NCBI RefSeq assembly: GCF_024266705.1
Contig: NZ_CP100756.1
Coordinates: 1,612,001 to 1,676,000 of the forward strand
Reading direction: 5' to 3'
Source of the DNA: Natrinema gelatinilyticum
GTDB taxonomy: Archaea; Halobacteriota; Halobacteria; Halobacteriales; Natrialbaceae
DNA: 64,000 nt
Part shown: one piece after another, positions 27,294 through 36,349 of the stretch
How positions within the stretch are numbered: position 1 is the stretch's first letter
Layout: every line of letters starts with the position of its first letter
Translations under genes and position numbers: made by a program
The notes under the pieces: generated by a model
The model's database searches: none
Told to the model about the DNA's origin: nothing
The model's input: the letters and a program-made list of their open reading frames with translations, nothing else

Positions 27294-28424
27294 CTACTTC
27301 CCCTCGGGCTTATCTTCCTCGGAGACGTCGTCGCTCGCGTCGTCGCGGGCCGCCTGGATCAGCTCCGCCGCGCCGCGGTTCGCGAGGTCCCGTGCGAACT
27401 CTCGGGCGGCCCCGGCGTGCGTTTCGACGGGGAGATCGCGGCTGGCGGCCACCGATTCCGCACCGTCGCGGTCGAAGACGTTGACGGTCGCGTGAACGTA
27501 CTCTCCTTGGACGACCGCGTAGATACCGATCGGCGCGATACAACCGCCACCCAGTTCGGCGAGGATCGTGCGCTCGACGGTCGTCTCGACGCGACTCCGC
27601 GGATGGTCGATCGCGGTCTGAATCTCGCGGGCCGTCTCCCCGTCTCTCGCTGTCACCGCGAGCGCTCCCTGCCCGGGCGCAGGGACGAACGGCCCCGTCG
27701 GAAGCTCCCGATAGTCGACGGACCGGGTGAGTCCGCTGCGCTCCAGGCCGGCCGCTGCGAGGACGATCGCGTCGTATTCGGTCTCGACCTCGCGGCCGAG
27801 CGCTCGTCGCTCGAGTTCCGAGAGGTCGTCGAACCAGTCGTCGACGCTGCGGTCGTACGCAGGCTCGAAGTCCTCGTTTCCGGCATTTCCTTTGCGCTCT
27901 TTGTCTGCTTCCGTCCGCTCCTGGTGTTCTTCCTGCAGCGCGGGTGCGAGCAGCTTCTCGAGGCGCGTGTCGACGTTTCCTCGTAGTGGTTCGACCTCGA
28001 GGTCCGGTCGCTCGGAGAGCAGTTGTGCGCGCCGGCGGAGACTCGAGGTGCCGACGGTCCCACCGCGGGGGAGGTCCTGGAAGCTCGACCCGTCGGGCGT
28101 GACGAGCACGTCGCCCGGCCGACCGCGTTCGGGAACCGCGGCGGTCACGAGCTCGCTCGGCTGTTCGGTCGGCATGTCCTTCAACGAGTGGACCGCCCCG
28201 TCGAGGTCTCCCTCGAGGACGCGCTCGTCCAGTTCGCGGACGAACGCACCCGTCTTCCCGAGTCGGTGGATCAACTCGTCTCTGATCTGATCCCCGGTCG
28301 TTTCCACCGTGACGAGTTCGACCTCGTACCGGCGCTCTTCCAGGGCCTCTTTCACCAGGGCGGCCTGTCGCCGGGCGAGTGTTGACCCCCTCGTCGCCAG
28401 TCGCAACGTCCCGCGCGTTCTCAT
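27294..28424 (-). CDS. hemC: Hydroxymethylbilane synthase (porphobilinogen deaminase)
   Basis: HemC (376 aa) polymerises four porphobilinogen units. The start RLATRGSTLARRQAALV, AVHSLKDMPTE, GTSSLRRRAQLL and PLRGNVDTRLEKL are diagnostic; the dipyrromethane cofactor Cys lies in LGGGCIAPIGIY near residue 285. An insertion of about 45 charged residues (roughly 150-200, with EERTEADKERKG-type sequence) enlarges the protein beyond the usual 310, as in other haloarchaea. ATG 28424 is chosen because the longer frame precedes the universal first strand by 12 unneeded residues. First gene of hemC-cobA-hemD. Confidence 0.95.
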   Translation of the reverse strand: MRTRGTLRLATRGSTLARRQAALVKEALEERRYEVELVTVETTGDQIRDELIHRLGKTGAFVRELDERVLEGDLDGAVHSLKDMPTEQPSELVTAAVPERGRPGDVLVTPDGSSFQDLPRGGTVGTSSLRRRAQLLSERPDLEVEPLRGNVDTRLEKLLAPALQEEHQERTEADKERKGNAGNEDFEPAYDRSVDDWFDDLSELERRALGREVETEYDAIVLAAAGLERSGLTRSVDYRELPTGPFVPAPGQGALAVTARDGETAREIQTAIDHPRSRVETTVERTILAELGGGCIAPIGIYAVVQGEYVHATVNVFDRDGAESVAASRDLPVETHAGAAREFARDLANRGAAELIQAARDDASDDVSEEDKPEGK

Positions 28425-28667
28425 AGCCGTCAGTCCGAGCCTAAGGTATGAAAAGCGCACGCTTGTCGGACGGGCGCGCCATTCGACCGCCCGCCGCGCC
28501 CCAGACCGATCGCGAACCGAGCGAGCGGTGGATCCCGCCGCTGCGACGATCAGAGCGGAATCTGCGGATCGTACAGACCGCCGATGCCGCGGCGTTCAAC
28601 AGCAATCGTGTGCACCGCATACAAATTCATTCCAGTAAATTCATTTCGACAGACATTCATGCTGAAG

Positions 28668-28675
28668 TTTTTTTA
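28668..28675 (+). promoter_or_regulatory. TATA-like box of the truncated haemoglobin gene
   Basis: A T-run followed by TTTTTTTACT lies 25-32 nt before the ATG at 28700 and only about 15 nt before the ATG at 28688. This spacing favours 28700 as start of a leaderless mRNA. Confidence 0.4.
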
Positions 28676-28699
28676 CTCGAAGCCTGTATGTACGACCCG

Positions 28700-29065
28700 A
28701 TGGCAGATTCGCTGTACGAGCGACTCGGGGGTAAAGACGCGATCACGGCCGTCGTCGACGAGTTCTACGACCACGTCGTGGCGGACGAACAGGTTGCACA
28801 CTACTTCGACGACGTCGATATGCAGGCACAGCGCGCACATCAGACACAGTTCATCAGTTCGGTCGCGGGCGGTCCGGTCGAATATTCGGGCGAGACGATG
28901 GAAACCGCCCACGCCAATCTCGACATCACCCCGTCGGATTTTCAGGCGATTGCTGCCCACCTCGAGGACGCGCTTGTCGCGTTCGACGTCGAGGAGAACG
29001 ACCGGGAGGCGGTCCTCGATGCGGTCTCGAGCTATCAGGACGCAATCGTCACCGCGGCAGACTGA
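28700..29065 (+). CDS. Truncated haemoglobin (group I type)
   Basis: A 121-residue 2/2 globin. SLYERLGGKDAITAVVDEFYDHVV covers helices A-B with the B10 Tyr (FYDHV), and METAHANLDITPSDFQ carries the proximal F8 His (AHANL). Group I members bind O2 and NO; in bacteria they detoxify NO by dioxygenation. The next plus-strand gene is a quinol nitric oxide reductase, which fits a role in NO handling. The start codon 28688 (four residues longer) is possible, but the TATA spacing favours 28700. Confidence 0.9.
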   Translation: MADSLYERLGGKDAITAVVDEFYDHVVADEQVAHYFDDVDMQAQRAHQTQFISSVAGGPVEYSGETMETAHANLDITPSDFQAIAAHLEDALVAFDVEENDREAVLDAVSSYQDAIVTAAD

Positions 29066-29162
29066 GCCATCGACGATCGAACAGCAGACTCACGGGTTCG
29101 AGCGTCGAACCCGTGTTTGACGAGCGGCACCACGACAGTCGCGCCGATCCGGTGCCTTCGAG

Positions 29163-29539
29163 CGGATTAGCTGTAATTGAGGACGCTAACCCCCCTTCCT
29201 CAGCGAGCGAAGCGAGCAGAGAGGGGAGACAGCGCCCGCACGTCTTGTTTTCGTATGAATCGGCACCCTTATTATCCCTTCGGTCGAAGGTGAGAATAAG
29301 ATGCTCACCACGTTTCCGGCGGTGTTCAAACGCGACAACAAGCGTGCATCGTCGGTTGTGGCCGAGTGTCGATTCGGTAGGAGCGGGACACTCCGAACCG
29401 CCCGTAAAGGGAAGCCGCCTGCGGAGTCTGGAACCGCTGTGGGATCTGTTCCTGCACGTTCCGACACAGAAACAGGAAGCTCCGTCCGCACCAAGCGAGG
29501 GCCGGGGAGGCCCGAGCGCGGTAGGGCGGAGTAGTTCAC
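29163..29539 (+). mobile_element. TnpB-less IS200/IS605-type element A
   Basis: Non-autonomous element of 377 bp. It shares both ends with the inverted copy at 45446-45942: left end CGGATTAGCTGTAATTGAG, right end GGAGTAGTTCAC. It holds a 77-codon frame (29301-29534) whose end, with PAESGTAVGSVPARSDTETG, matches the typical C-terminus of haloarchaeal TnpB (P-E-ALP-..-VVETGS pattern). The right end has a GAGGGCC / GGCCCGAG hairpin. No TnpA or TnpB catalytic part remains. In intact elements this 3' segment is the omega RNA region. Boundaries are set by where the two copies stop matching. Confidence 0.7.
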
Positions 29540-29750
29540 TACTCACTGTCTCTGTTCTACATGTCGACCGATCGGTATCGTGGTGCTCCCCCCGCGTCGA
29601 CCGACCGCTACCGCGTCGTCACCTGAAGACCGACCTGAACCCACCGTCTCGTTCCCCATAGTCTGTTACGCGAACACGTTCGTCACCGCTTCCACTCCAT
29701 AGGAAATGGCGGACCCTTTGACGGGGCTCTCGTCCCTACTCTCAATCGTC
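29540..29750. other. Upstream region of the nitric oxide reductase gene
   Basis: About 210 bp between element A and the nor start. An alternative ATG at 29706 in frame with nor lies here. No repeat or RNA recognised. Confidence 0.35.
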
Positions 29751-32066
29751 ATGCAAGTGAAACGAAAGCAACTGGCGACGTTCCTCGCGGTGATTTTCGC
29801 CGTCAACCTCGTCGTCATGGGCGGTGGGGCCTGGCTCTCCTACGCGAACTCGCCCGACATCCCTGACACCATCGTCGGGCCCGACGGCGTACCCGTCGCG
29901 ACGAGCGAGGACGTTCGGAACGGCAAGGCGGTCTTTCAGGAGAACGGTCTAATGAACCAGGGCTCGATCCTCGGCCGCGGCAGTTACTACGACACCGACT
30001 ACACCGCCGACGCGCTCGAGTCGAAGACCGAGTACATGCGCGAGTACTACGCGCAGGCGCGTCACGGCGAGAACTATACGGCTCTCAACGCCACTGTGCA
30101 GGCGGGGATCGACGAGCGAGTCCGTCGGGAACTGCAGTCGAGCGAGTACGGTTCACGGGTCCAGTACTCCGATGCCGAGGTGTACGCTCACCAGCGGGTC
30201 CGTGAGGACTACGTCGAGCGCTACCACGCTGGCGACCGTGAACGCGGAATCCCTGAGGGACAAGTGCCGAGCGTAGAGGAGGCGGAAAACTTCGCCGATT
30301 TCGCGCTGTGGACCGCCTGGATCTCCCACACCGATCGTCCGGGCTCGGCGACGTCGTTTACCAACGACTGGCCGTATTCATCCGCCGCGGGCAACGACGC
30401 GGGCGGCCCCGTGATGATCTGGAGTGTCATCGCGATGGTGTTGTTGGTCGGCGGGGCCGGAATCGCCGTCTGGCTCTACCGGTCCGTCGAACTCCCCGAA
30501 CCCGAGGCCGACGGCGTTTCGATCCCCCATCCGAAGGAGATCGATCTGACACCGAGCCAACTCCTGAGCACCCGATTCGTTCTAATCGGCGCGGTACTGT
30601 TCGTCGCCCAGACGTTCCTCGGTGGGTTGCTCGCCCACTACTACGTCGAGCGCGACGGCTTCTTCGGCCTCCACGAGGCCATTGGATTCGACGTCCTCCA
30701 GTGGCTACCGTGGTCGATCGCCCGGACCTGGCACATCGACCTCGGTATCCTCTGGATCTCCACGATGTGGCTCGGTGCGGGTCTCTTCCTCGCGCCGCTT
30801 TTGACCGGCCGCGAACCGCCGAAACAGGCGCTGTACGTGAAGGCATTGATCGGCGCGTTACTGGTCGTCGCCGTCGGCGCACTGGTCGGCATCTGGCTCG
30901 GCATCAACAACGTCTTCGGCGGACGGCTCTGGTGGCTGGTCGGCAACGAGGGCCTCGAGTATCTCGAGATCGGCCGCGTCTGGCAGGTGGGCCTGTTGGT
31001 CGGCTTCCTCGGTTGGACCGTCCTCGTCGCCCGCGGCTTCAAGCCGCTGCTCGACCGCGAGCCCCGGTACGGGCTGGCACACATGATCGTCTACGCCGGC
31101 GGCTCGATCGGCTTGCTGTTTACCGCCGGATTCCTCTACACGCCGCGGACGAACATCGTGGTGACGGAGTTCTGGCGCTGGTGGGTCGTCCACATGTGGG
31201 TCGAAGGCGTCTTCGAATTCTTCATCCTCGTCGTCATCGCCCTGACGCTGGTCTCGATGAACCTCCTGCGGAAGACGGCCGCCGAGAAGGCCGTCATCTT
31301 CCAGGCTGCCCTCGTCATGGGCAGCGGGATCATCGGCGTCTCTCACCACTACTGGTGGGCCGGCCTCCCCGAAGTGTGGCTCCCGATCGGCAGCGTCTTC
31401 TCCACCCTCGAGTTCATCCCCCTGCTGTTCATCCTCTACGAAGCGCTCGGCCAGTACCGGGCGATGGACACCGCAGGAACCGACTTCCCCTACCGAACGG
31501 CGTTCTACTTCATCGTCGCGTCGTCCGTCTGGAACTTCTTCGGCGCCGGCGTGATCGGCTTCTTCATCAACCTCCCGATCGTCAGTTACTACGAAACCGG
31601 CACGTACCTCACCGTCGCCCACGCACACGGCGCGATGTTCGGTGCCTTCGGCCTGCTCGCGATGGGGATGGCCGTCTACATCCTCCGGGTGACCACCCGC
31701 GACGCTCGCTGGACTGACCGACGCCTCCGCTGGTCGTTCTGGCTCTGTAACGTCGGGCTGGCGCTGATGATCTTCCTGTCGCTGCTCCCCGTCGGCTTCC
31801 TCCAGCTCGAGACTGCCTTCACGCAAGGATACGCGGCCGCTCGCAGCCTCGAGTTCTACAACGGCGAACTGATCCAGACCCTGTTCTGGCTGCGGATGCC
31901 CGGCGACACGCTGTTAATTCTCGGTGCCATCGTCTTCGCCTGGGACGTCGCTGCAAAGCTGCTGTTCCAGCGGAAGGCGACCGCCGAGGAGACGCGCGAT
32001 CACGTCATCGCAGATCGGCTCATCGCGGACCGAACATCCGTCGAGCCGGTCAGCGACGACGACTGA
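29751..32066 (+). CDS. norZ: Quinol-dependent nitric oxide reductase (qNOR)
   Basis: Single-subunit NO reductase of the haem-copper oxidase superfamily (771 aa), reducing 2 NO to N2O with quinol electrons in the cytoplasmic membrane. After one N-terminal membrane helix comes the qNOR external domain (AVFQENGLMNQGSILGRGSY), then a second anchor and the 12-helix NorB core. Ligands seen: HMWVEGVFEFF (FeB His and the NOR-specific Glu, about 481), SHHYWW (about 531) and HAHGAMFG (haem His pair, about 623). MQVKRKQLATF is the family's usual start; ATG 29706, 15 codons upstream, is the alternative. Gene symbol by family analogy. Confidence 0.93.
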   Translation: MQVKRKQLATFLAVIFAVNLVVMGGGAWLSYANSPDIPDTIVGPDGVPVATSEDVRNGKAVFQENGLMNQGSILGRGSYYDTDYTADALESKTEYMREYYAQARHGENYTALNATVQAGIDERVRRELQSSEYGSRVQYSDAEVYAHQRVREDYVERYHAGDRERGIPEGQVPSVEEAENFADFALWTAWISHTDRPGSATSFTNDWPYSSAAGNDAGGPVMIWSVIAMVLLVGGAGIAVWLYRSVELPEPEADGVSIPHPKEIDLTPSQLLSTRFVLIGAVLFVAQTFLGGLLAHYYVERDGFFGLHEAIGFDVLQWLPWSIARTWHIDLGILWISTMWLGAGLFLAPLLTGREPPKQALYVKALIGALLVVAVGALVGIWLGINNVFGGRLWWLVGNEGLEYLEIGRVWQVGLLVGFLGWTVLVARGFKPLLDREPRYGLAHMIVYAGGSIGLLFTAGFLYTPRTNIVVTEFWRWWVVHMWVEGVFEFFILVVIALTLVSMNLLRKTAAEKAVIFQAALVMGSGIIGVSHHYWWAGLPEVWLPIGSVFSTLEFIPLLFILYEALGQYRAMDTAGTDFPYRTAFYFIVASSVWNFFGAGVIGFFINLPIVSYYETGTYLTVAHAHGAMFGAFGLLAMGMAVYILRVTTRDARWTDRRLRWSFWLCNVGLALMIFLSLLPVGFLQLETAFTQGYAAARSLEFYNGELIQTLFWLRMPGDTLLILGAIVFAWDVAAKLLFQRKATAEETRDHVIADRLIADRTSVEPVSDDD

Positions 32067-32084
32067 TCGCGTTTACAAGCGGTA

Positions 32085-32371
32085 CGAGGCGAATGCCACG
32101 GGGCTTGACCCCGTGGATGAAGCCGACACGCAGTGAACCAAATCATCATGTCGAAACACCTCGAACAGAGTGGTGTGACGGCATCCACCGCATCTGTCTT
32201 AGTCGGCGAAAACAAGCCGGGGCAGATGCTCCGCCGTCGCCACCAAGTAGGAATGGGAGACTCCGAATCCACGCCTGCGGAGACTGCACTCCCTGTGGAT
32301 TCCCTCGCGGAATCTGCAAAGCGCGTCGTGGAAACAGGAAGCCTCGGGGCTTGACCCCGAAGCACTTCACT
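32085..32371 (+). mobile_element. TnpB-less IS200/IS605-type element C
   Basis: About 285 bp between nor and hemL. Each end has a hairpin with the same core GGGGCTTGACCCC: CCACGGGG-CTTGA-CCCCGTGG at 32096-32116 and TCGGGG-CTTGA-CCCCGA at 32344-32360, followed by CACTTCAC. In between, a 73-codon frame (32133-32354) ends VGMGDSESTPAETALPVDS and KRVVETGS, the diagnostic C-terminus of haloarchaeal IS1341-type TnpB. Only the tnpB 3' end and the right end remain, so the element cannot move by itself. The last bases touch the hemL stop codon. Confidence 0.75.
32096..32116 (+). terminator. Hairpin after nor (element C left end)
   Basis: Perfect 8-bp stem with a 5-nt loop, 30 bp after the nor stop. 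It is primarily the left-end hairpin of element C but could act as a transcription end. No T-run follows. Confidence 0.3.
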
Positions 32372-33718
32372 TCACAGCGCTTTCTTGTACGCCTCGAGCG
32401 TCCGTTCGACGTCTTCCTCTGTGTGACCGTAGCTGACGAACTGACATTCGAACTGGTTTTGCGAGAGGAACACCTCCTGGTCTTTCATCTGGCCCCAGAA
32501 GATGCGCCGCCAGCGCTCGGTCTCGGCGTTTTTCACGTCGGCTGCGTTTTTGGGACAGTGATCGTAGCGCGGGCAGATCGGCTCCTGCCGGCAGCCGGCG
32601 TCGCACTGCTCCTCGAGCGAATCCGGACCGGGCCCTTCCCGCGTGAAGATCACTTTGAACATGCTATCCGTTCCGGTGACGGTGTAACTCGGGGCCTGGT
32701 CGGCGACGATTTCGGTCAGCCCGTGGCGGAGTCGGTCGCCGAGGTCGTTGACGTGGTCGTAGACGTCGTTTTCCGCGGCGAACTGGAGGGTCTCGAGGCC
32801 GGCGGCCATCGTGATGGGGTGGCCTGAGAAGGTGCCGGCCTGGAAGACGTCGCCCGAGGGCGCGAAGTGCTCGACGATCTCGGCACGGCCGCCGATCGCG
32901 CCGACGGGGAAGCCGCCGCCGACGATCTTTCCGAAGGTCGTCAGATCGGGGGTGACGCCGAACTCGCTCTGTGCGCAGCCGAGGCCACCGACGCGGAAGC
33001 CGGTGATCACTTCGTCGAAGATCAGCAGGGAGTCGTGTTCCTCGGTGATTTCTCGTACGAACTCGTGATACCCCTCCTCGGGGTAGACGATGCCGTAGTT
33101 CCCCAGGATCGGTTCGGTGAGAACGGCCGCGATGTCGTCTCCGTGCTCGTCGAAGACACCGCGAATCGCGTCCTCGTCGTTGAACGGCACGGGAATCGTG
33201 TGATCGGCGAACGACTGCGGGATACCGGCCGACGACGGCCGTGGGTTCTCGGCGTCGCCCTCGACCAGCGTCGACTCTTGGGCGCCGTGATAGCCACCCT
33301 GCATGACGACGATTTTGTTCCGGCCGGTGTACCCCCGCGCGAGTCGAACGGCGGAGACGGTCGCCTCCGTCCCGGAGTTGACGAACCGGATCTTCTCGAC
33401 GCTGGGGACGTGTCGGACGACGAACTCCGCGAGGTCGACTTCGACCGGCGTAGGCGTGCCGTACATCGGCCCTTCACTCGCCGTCCGCTGGATAGCCGCT
33501 CGCACCTGCTCCGGGAGGTCGTGGCCCAGAAGCAGCGGGCCGAGCCCCATGACCCAGTCGATGTATCGGTTGCCGTCGACGTCGATGACGTGGCCACCTT
33601 CCCCTTTTCGAACGAAGAACGGATACGGCTCGATGGCCGCGCGAACCGCGGAGTTGACCCCGCCGGGCATCACCGACAGTGCCCGGTCGTAAAGACGTCG
33701 AGAGTCCTCGTGTTTCAT
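32372..33718 (-). CDS. hemL: Glutamate-1-semialdehyde 2,1-aminomutase
   Basis: HemL (448 aa) converts glutamate-1-semialdehyde to 5-aminolevulinate with pyridoxal phosphate, first committed step of tetrapyrrole synthesis. Family blocks: [29 protein letters not shown], the PLP Asp in [14 protein letters not shown], and the Schiff-base Lys in [16 protein letters not shown]. Unusual is a Cys-rich insertion near residues 370-395 ([17 protein letters not shown], four Cys as C-x3-C-x6-C-x5-C), not part of the bacterial enzyme. The ATG at 33718 matches the family start. The TGA touches the right end of element C. Confidence 0.95.
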   Translation of the reverse strand: MKHEDSRRLYDRALSVMPGGVNSAVRAAIEPYPFFVRKGEGGHVIDVDGNRYIDWVMGLGPLLLGHDLPEQVRAAIQRTASEGPMYGTPTPVEVDLAEFVVRHVPSVEKIRFVNSGTEATVSAVRLARGYTGRNKIVVMQGGYHGAQESTLVEGDAENPRPSSAGIPQSFADHTIPVPFNDEDAIRGVFDEHGDDIAAVLTEPILGNYGIVYPEEGYHEFVREITEEHDSLLIFDEVITGFRVGGLGCAQSEFGVTPDLTTFGKIVGGGFPVGAIGGRAEIVEHFAPSGDVFQAGTFSGHPITMAAGLETLQFAAENDVYDHVNDLGDRLRHGLTEIVADQAPSYTVTGTDSMFKVIFTREGPGPDSLEEQCDAGCRQEPICPRYDHCPKNAADVKNAETERWRRIFWGQMKDQEVFLSQNQFECQFVSYGHTEEDVERTLEAYKKAL

Positions 33719-33779
33719 GTGTGGTCGGTTTTCTCGGCGTCTTAATAGAGGTGGTGATGCGCGTGGGACGTTCGGCGCA

Positions 33780-34004
33780 TCATCGCCGGACGTGTTCCCG
33801 ATGGTGCGCGGGAATAACGAGGTCGACGGTCCCGAGACGAAACGCCTCCTCGCGCAAGACGCCGAATTCGTACCGAAACACGGGCCGCGTCCGAGTCCAG
33901 GACCGCGTCGCACGGTCGAACACGCGGTGTACAGCCGGTCGCGCCGGCAGTAACTCGTCCGTCTGGAGCGGACCTGACGCCCGAATCGATTCGATCAGAG
34001 TCAC
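33780..34004 (-). CDS. Uncertain short ORF between hemL and amt
   Basis: A 74-codon frame, GTG start, on the hemL strand. It reads protein-like ([18 protein letters not shown], then [19 protein letters not shown]) and the same frame upstream of the GTG continues protein-like to a stop at about 34042, so it could be the truncated remainder of a longer gene. It is rich in Arg, unlike typical haloarchaeal proteins. No family recognised. Confidence 0.3.
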   Translation of the reverse strand: MTLIESIRASGPLQTDELLPARPAVHRVFDRATRSWTRTRPVFRYEFGVLREEAFRLGTVDLVIPAHHREHVRR

Positions 34005-34134
34005 CAGTCGCCAGACGACTGTGTTTCCGATGACCGGGTTCTAGAGGTGGCGATTCCCGGCGGAAACGGAGAGATGGCAGCCGCGAGAGGGGTCGTGGTG
34101 CGAACCGTCGATGGGCGAGCCGCGATTCGCGACC

Positions 34135-35814
34135 TCAGACCGCGTCGGGGCCGGTCTTGCCGGTGCGAACCTGCGTCGCGGCTTCGACCGGCAGGACGAA
34201 GATCTTTCCGTCGCCCGGTTCGCCAGTTTCGGCGGCCTCGCGGATGGCGGTGACGACCTCCTCGGCTGGGATATCGGCGACGACGCATTCGATCTTGACC
34301 TTCTGGTGGAGGTCGACCGTGTACTCCTCGCCGCGCCACTGGCCCTTCTTCGCGGGCTGGGAGCCGCGACCGGAGACGTTGGTGACGGTCAGCGACGGTG
34401 CGCCGGCTTCGGCGAGTGATTGCTTGATCTCGCCGAGACGGTCCGGGCGAACGATCGCGGTGATCATCTTGATCTGGCCGTCGTTCGGCTTCCCCCCATC
34501 CGTACGGACGATCCCGTCGGCGCTGCCGCCGTCGGTGGCGATGTCGGGCTGTCCGAACTCCGGGTAGGTGTCGACGCCGTGTTCCGAGACGTCGAGACCG
34601 TCGCGCTCGTGTTCGGGCGTGACGCGTGCCTGGCCGACGGCCTTGAGCGCGCCCCAGATCGCGGCGGTCGCGGCGATCGTCCAGCCGGCGATGACGACGA
34701 CGCCGATGACCTGGGCCACAAACACGTCCATACGGGTGCCGCTGACCCCGCTCATGTACTCGGGCGAGGCGACGACCGGGAGCAGCACTGTCCCGAGGAC
34801 GCCGGCCGAACCGTGGACCGGGAAGACCGCACAGACGTCGTCGATCTGGAGGTGGTTCTCGACGAACCCGAAGACGAGCGGCAACTGCGCGCCGGCGAGA
34901 CCGCCGACGAGGAACGCGCCCCACCAGGTCGACGCGTGGGGGATCGCGGTGATGCCGACGAGACCGGCCAGAAGTCCGTTCGCGACGTACAGCGTGTCGA
35001 CTTTCCCGGTCTTGACCCACGCGACGAGTCCGGCCCCCATCGCCCCGCAGGCCATCGCGATCGTCGTGGTCATCGCGACGCGGCCGACGTAGGCGAAGTC
35101 GCCGAGCGCCAGCCCTTCGTCGGTGATCGAGACGACCTCCGCGGCAGTACCGACGTTGAAGCCGTACCAGCCGAACGCGAGGATGAGCGTCCCGAGCACG
35201 GCGAAGGTCAGCGAGTGACCGGGGATGACGTTCGCGGAGCCGTCCTCGTTGTAGCGCTCGAGGCGCGGTCCGAGCATCCAGGCGGCGGTGAGTCCGGCGA
35301 TGCCGCCCATTCCGTGAACGATCATCCCGCCGGCGAAGTCGTCGAAGACCACGCCGTTGAACGAGAGCAGTCCGCCCGACCACGTGAGGCCGGTGACGAC
35401 CGGGTATATAACCGCCGCCAGCAGGAAGGTGTACGCCACGTACGCGCGAAGCTTCGCGCGACCGGCGACCGCCCCCGAGACAATCGTGGCAGCCGTCATC
35501 GCGAAGACGGCGCTGAACAGCCAGCCGACCCAGTCGTTGACTTCGCCGACGTCGAACCCGGGAGCGAAGCCGCCTCCCGAGACGAGACTATCCACTCCGA
35601 CGCCGATGAGGAAGAATACCGTCACGCCGACCGACCAGGTCAGCAGGTTCTTCGTCAACTGGTTCGCGACGTTCTTCGAACGCACCTGGCCCGCTTCGAG
35701 CATGGCGAAGCCGGCGTGCATGAAGAAGATCAGGAACGACACCAAAAGGACCCACACGAGGTTGATGCCCTCCGCGAGCACCTCCACGTCTGACTGGAGC
35801 AGCGTCGGTTCCAT
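34135..35814 (-). CDS. amt: Ammonium transporter fused to a PII signal domain
   Basis: A 559-residue fusion. Residues about 1-400 are an Amt/Mep/Rh channel with 11 membrane helices; signatures [34 protein letters not shown] and [13 protein letters not shown] are intact. After a linker of about 45 acidic residues, residues about 446-559 are a complete PII (GlnB/GlnK) domain: [17 protein letters not shown], the T-loop with RGEEYTVDL (Tyr of the uridylylation site conserved) and [17 protein letters not shown] normally binds free to Amt and closes it when nitrogen is sufficient; here it is tethered. A strong SD (GGAGGTGG, 35822-35829) fixes the start at 35814. Confidence 0.93.
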   Translation of the reverse strand: MEPTLLQSDVEVLAEGINLVWVLLVSFLIFFMHAGFAMLEAGQVRSKNVANQLTKNLLTWSVGVTVFFLIGVGVDSLVSGGGFAPGFDVGEVNDWVGWLFSAVFAMTAATIVSGAVAGRAKLRAYVAYTFLLAAVIYPVVTGLTWSGGLLSFNGVVFDDFAGGMIVHGMGGIAGLTAAWMLGPRLERYNEDGSANVIPGHSLTFAVLGTLILAFGWYGFNVGTAAEVVSITDEGLALGDFAYVGRVAMTTTIAMACGAMGAGLVAWVKTGKVDTLYVANGLLAGLVGITAIPHASTWWGAFLVGGLAGAQLPLVFGFVENHLQIDDVCAVFPVHGSAGVLGTVLLPVVASPEYMSGVSGTRMDVFVAQVIGVVVIAGWTIAATAAIWGALKAVGQARVTPEHERDGLDVSEHGVDTYPEFGQPDIATDGGSADGIVRTDGGKPNDGQIKMITAIVRPDRLGEIKQSLAEAGAPSLTVTNVSGRGSQPAKKGQWRGEEYTVDLHQKVKIECVVADIPAEEVVTAIREAAETGEPGDGKIFVLPVEAATQVRTGKTGPDAV

Positions 35815-35894
35815 CAGGCGGCCACCTCCGTCGTGCTCGTTCTGCCACCGCTGCATTGTAGACGCTTGTCCACGTCTAGGCCAACCGACTTCAT
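35814..35894 (-). CDS. Possible 26-aa upstream ORF of amt
   Basis: ATG at 35894, TGA at 35814-35816, so the stop overlaps the amt start as TGATG. The peptide ([18 protein letters not shown]...) is not acidic and is unlike anything I know. The overlap with the amt start makes translational coupling possible, but it may be chance in the leader. Confidence 0.25.
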   Translation of the reverse strand: MKSVGLDVDKRLQCSGGRTSTTEVAA

Positions 35895-35933
35895 GATTTT
35901 CTTCTGAATCACGTTTGAAGCCGATGTACTTGG

Positions 35934-35943
35934 ATTATATAAT
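35934..35943 (-). promoter_or_regulatory. TATA box of amt
   Basis: ATTATATAAT, symmetrical, about 120 nt before the amt start; this predicts a leader of roughly 95 nt, long for haloarchaea, with an SD at its end. Directly upstream is a near-palindrome GTTAGCGTTAAC (about 35946-35957) that could be an operator, for example of a nitrogen regulator. Confidence 0.45.
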
Positions 35944-35957
35944 GGTTAGCGTTAACA

Positions 35958-36349
35958 ATTGGTCGTAAATCATGGGGTAATAGGGACAACCGAACAAATC
36001 TAGAGGTAGTTTAATGTATATAAGGGTATCTGGTTGTACGGATTTTTCGACCTGTGGTTGTATATTCTTTCTTTGTAAACCCGAAACAACTCGAGGGAGA
36101 CAGTGATTTCGTCCGTGTGGCCGTTATTGAGTGCTCGAGAACCGGACGGCGCTCACGCGCGGCATATATTGCCACTCGTGAGGATGGAAACGGAATCAGA
36201 TGGACGTTCGTCCGAATGGGGACGGAAACGGTCGCGTTCGTCTCAGCAGCGGTGTCGAACCCGGCGATGCGGGTGTGTGGTTCGGACCGTTCGCCGGCGA
36301 TGGCGCTTCTCGACGATGTGTCGCTCCGTCAGTTCGCGGCTGATTGGGC
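35958..36349. other. Intergenic region between hemB and amt promoters
   Basis: About 390 bp; AT-rich near amt, GC-rich near the hemB stop. Frames on both strands lack protein-like character. No RNA or repeat recognised. Confidence 0.35.

Noticed and set aside
30308-31717. 469-codon frame inside nor
   Set aside because: Arg-rich, out-of-frame shadow of the nitric oxide reductase.
34001-35793. Two long frames overlapping amt (460 codons minus, 457 codons plus)
   Set aside because: Shadows of the Amt-PII gene, Arg- or Asp-rich without membrane helices.
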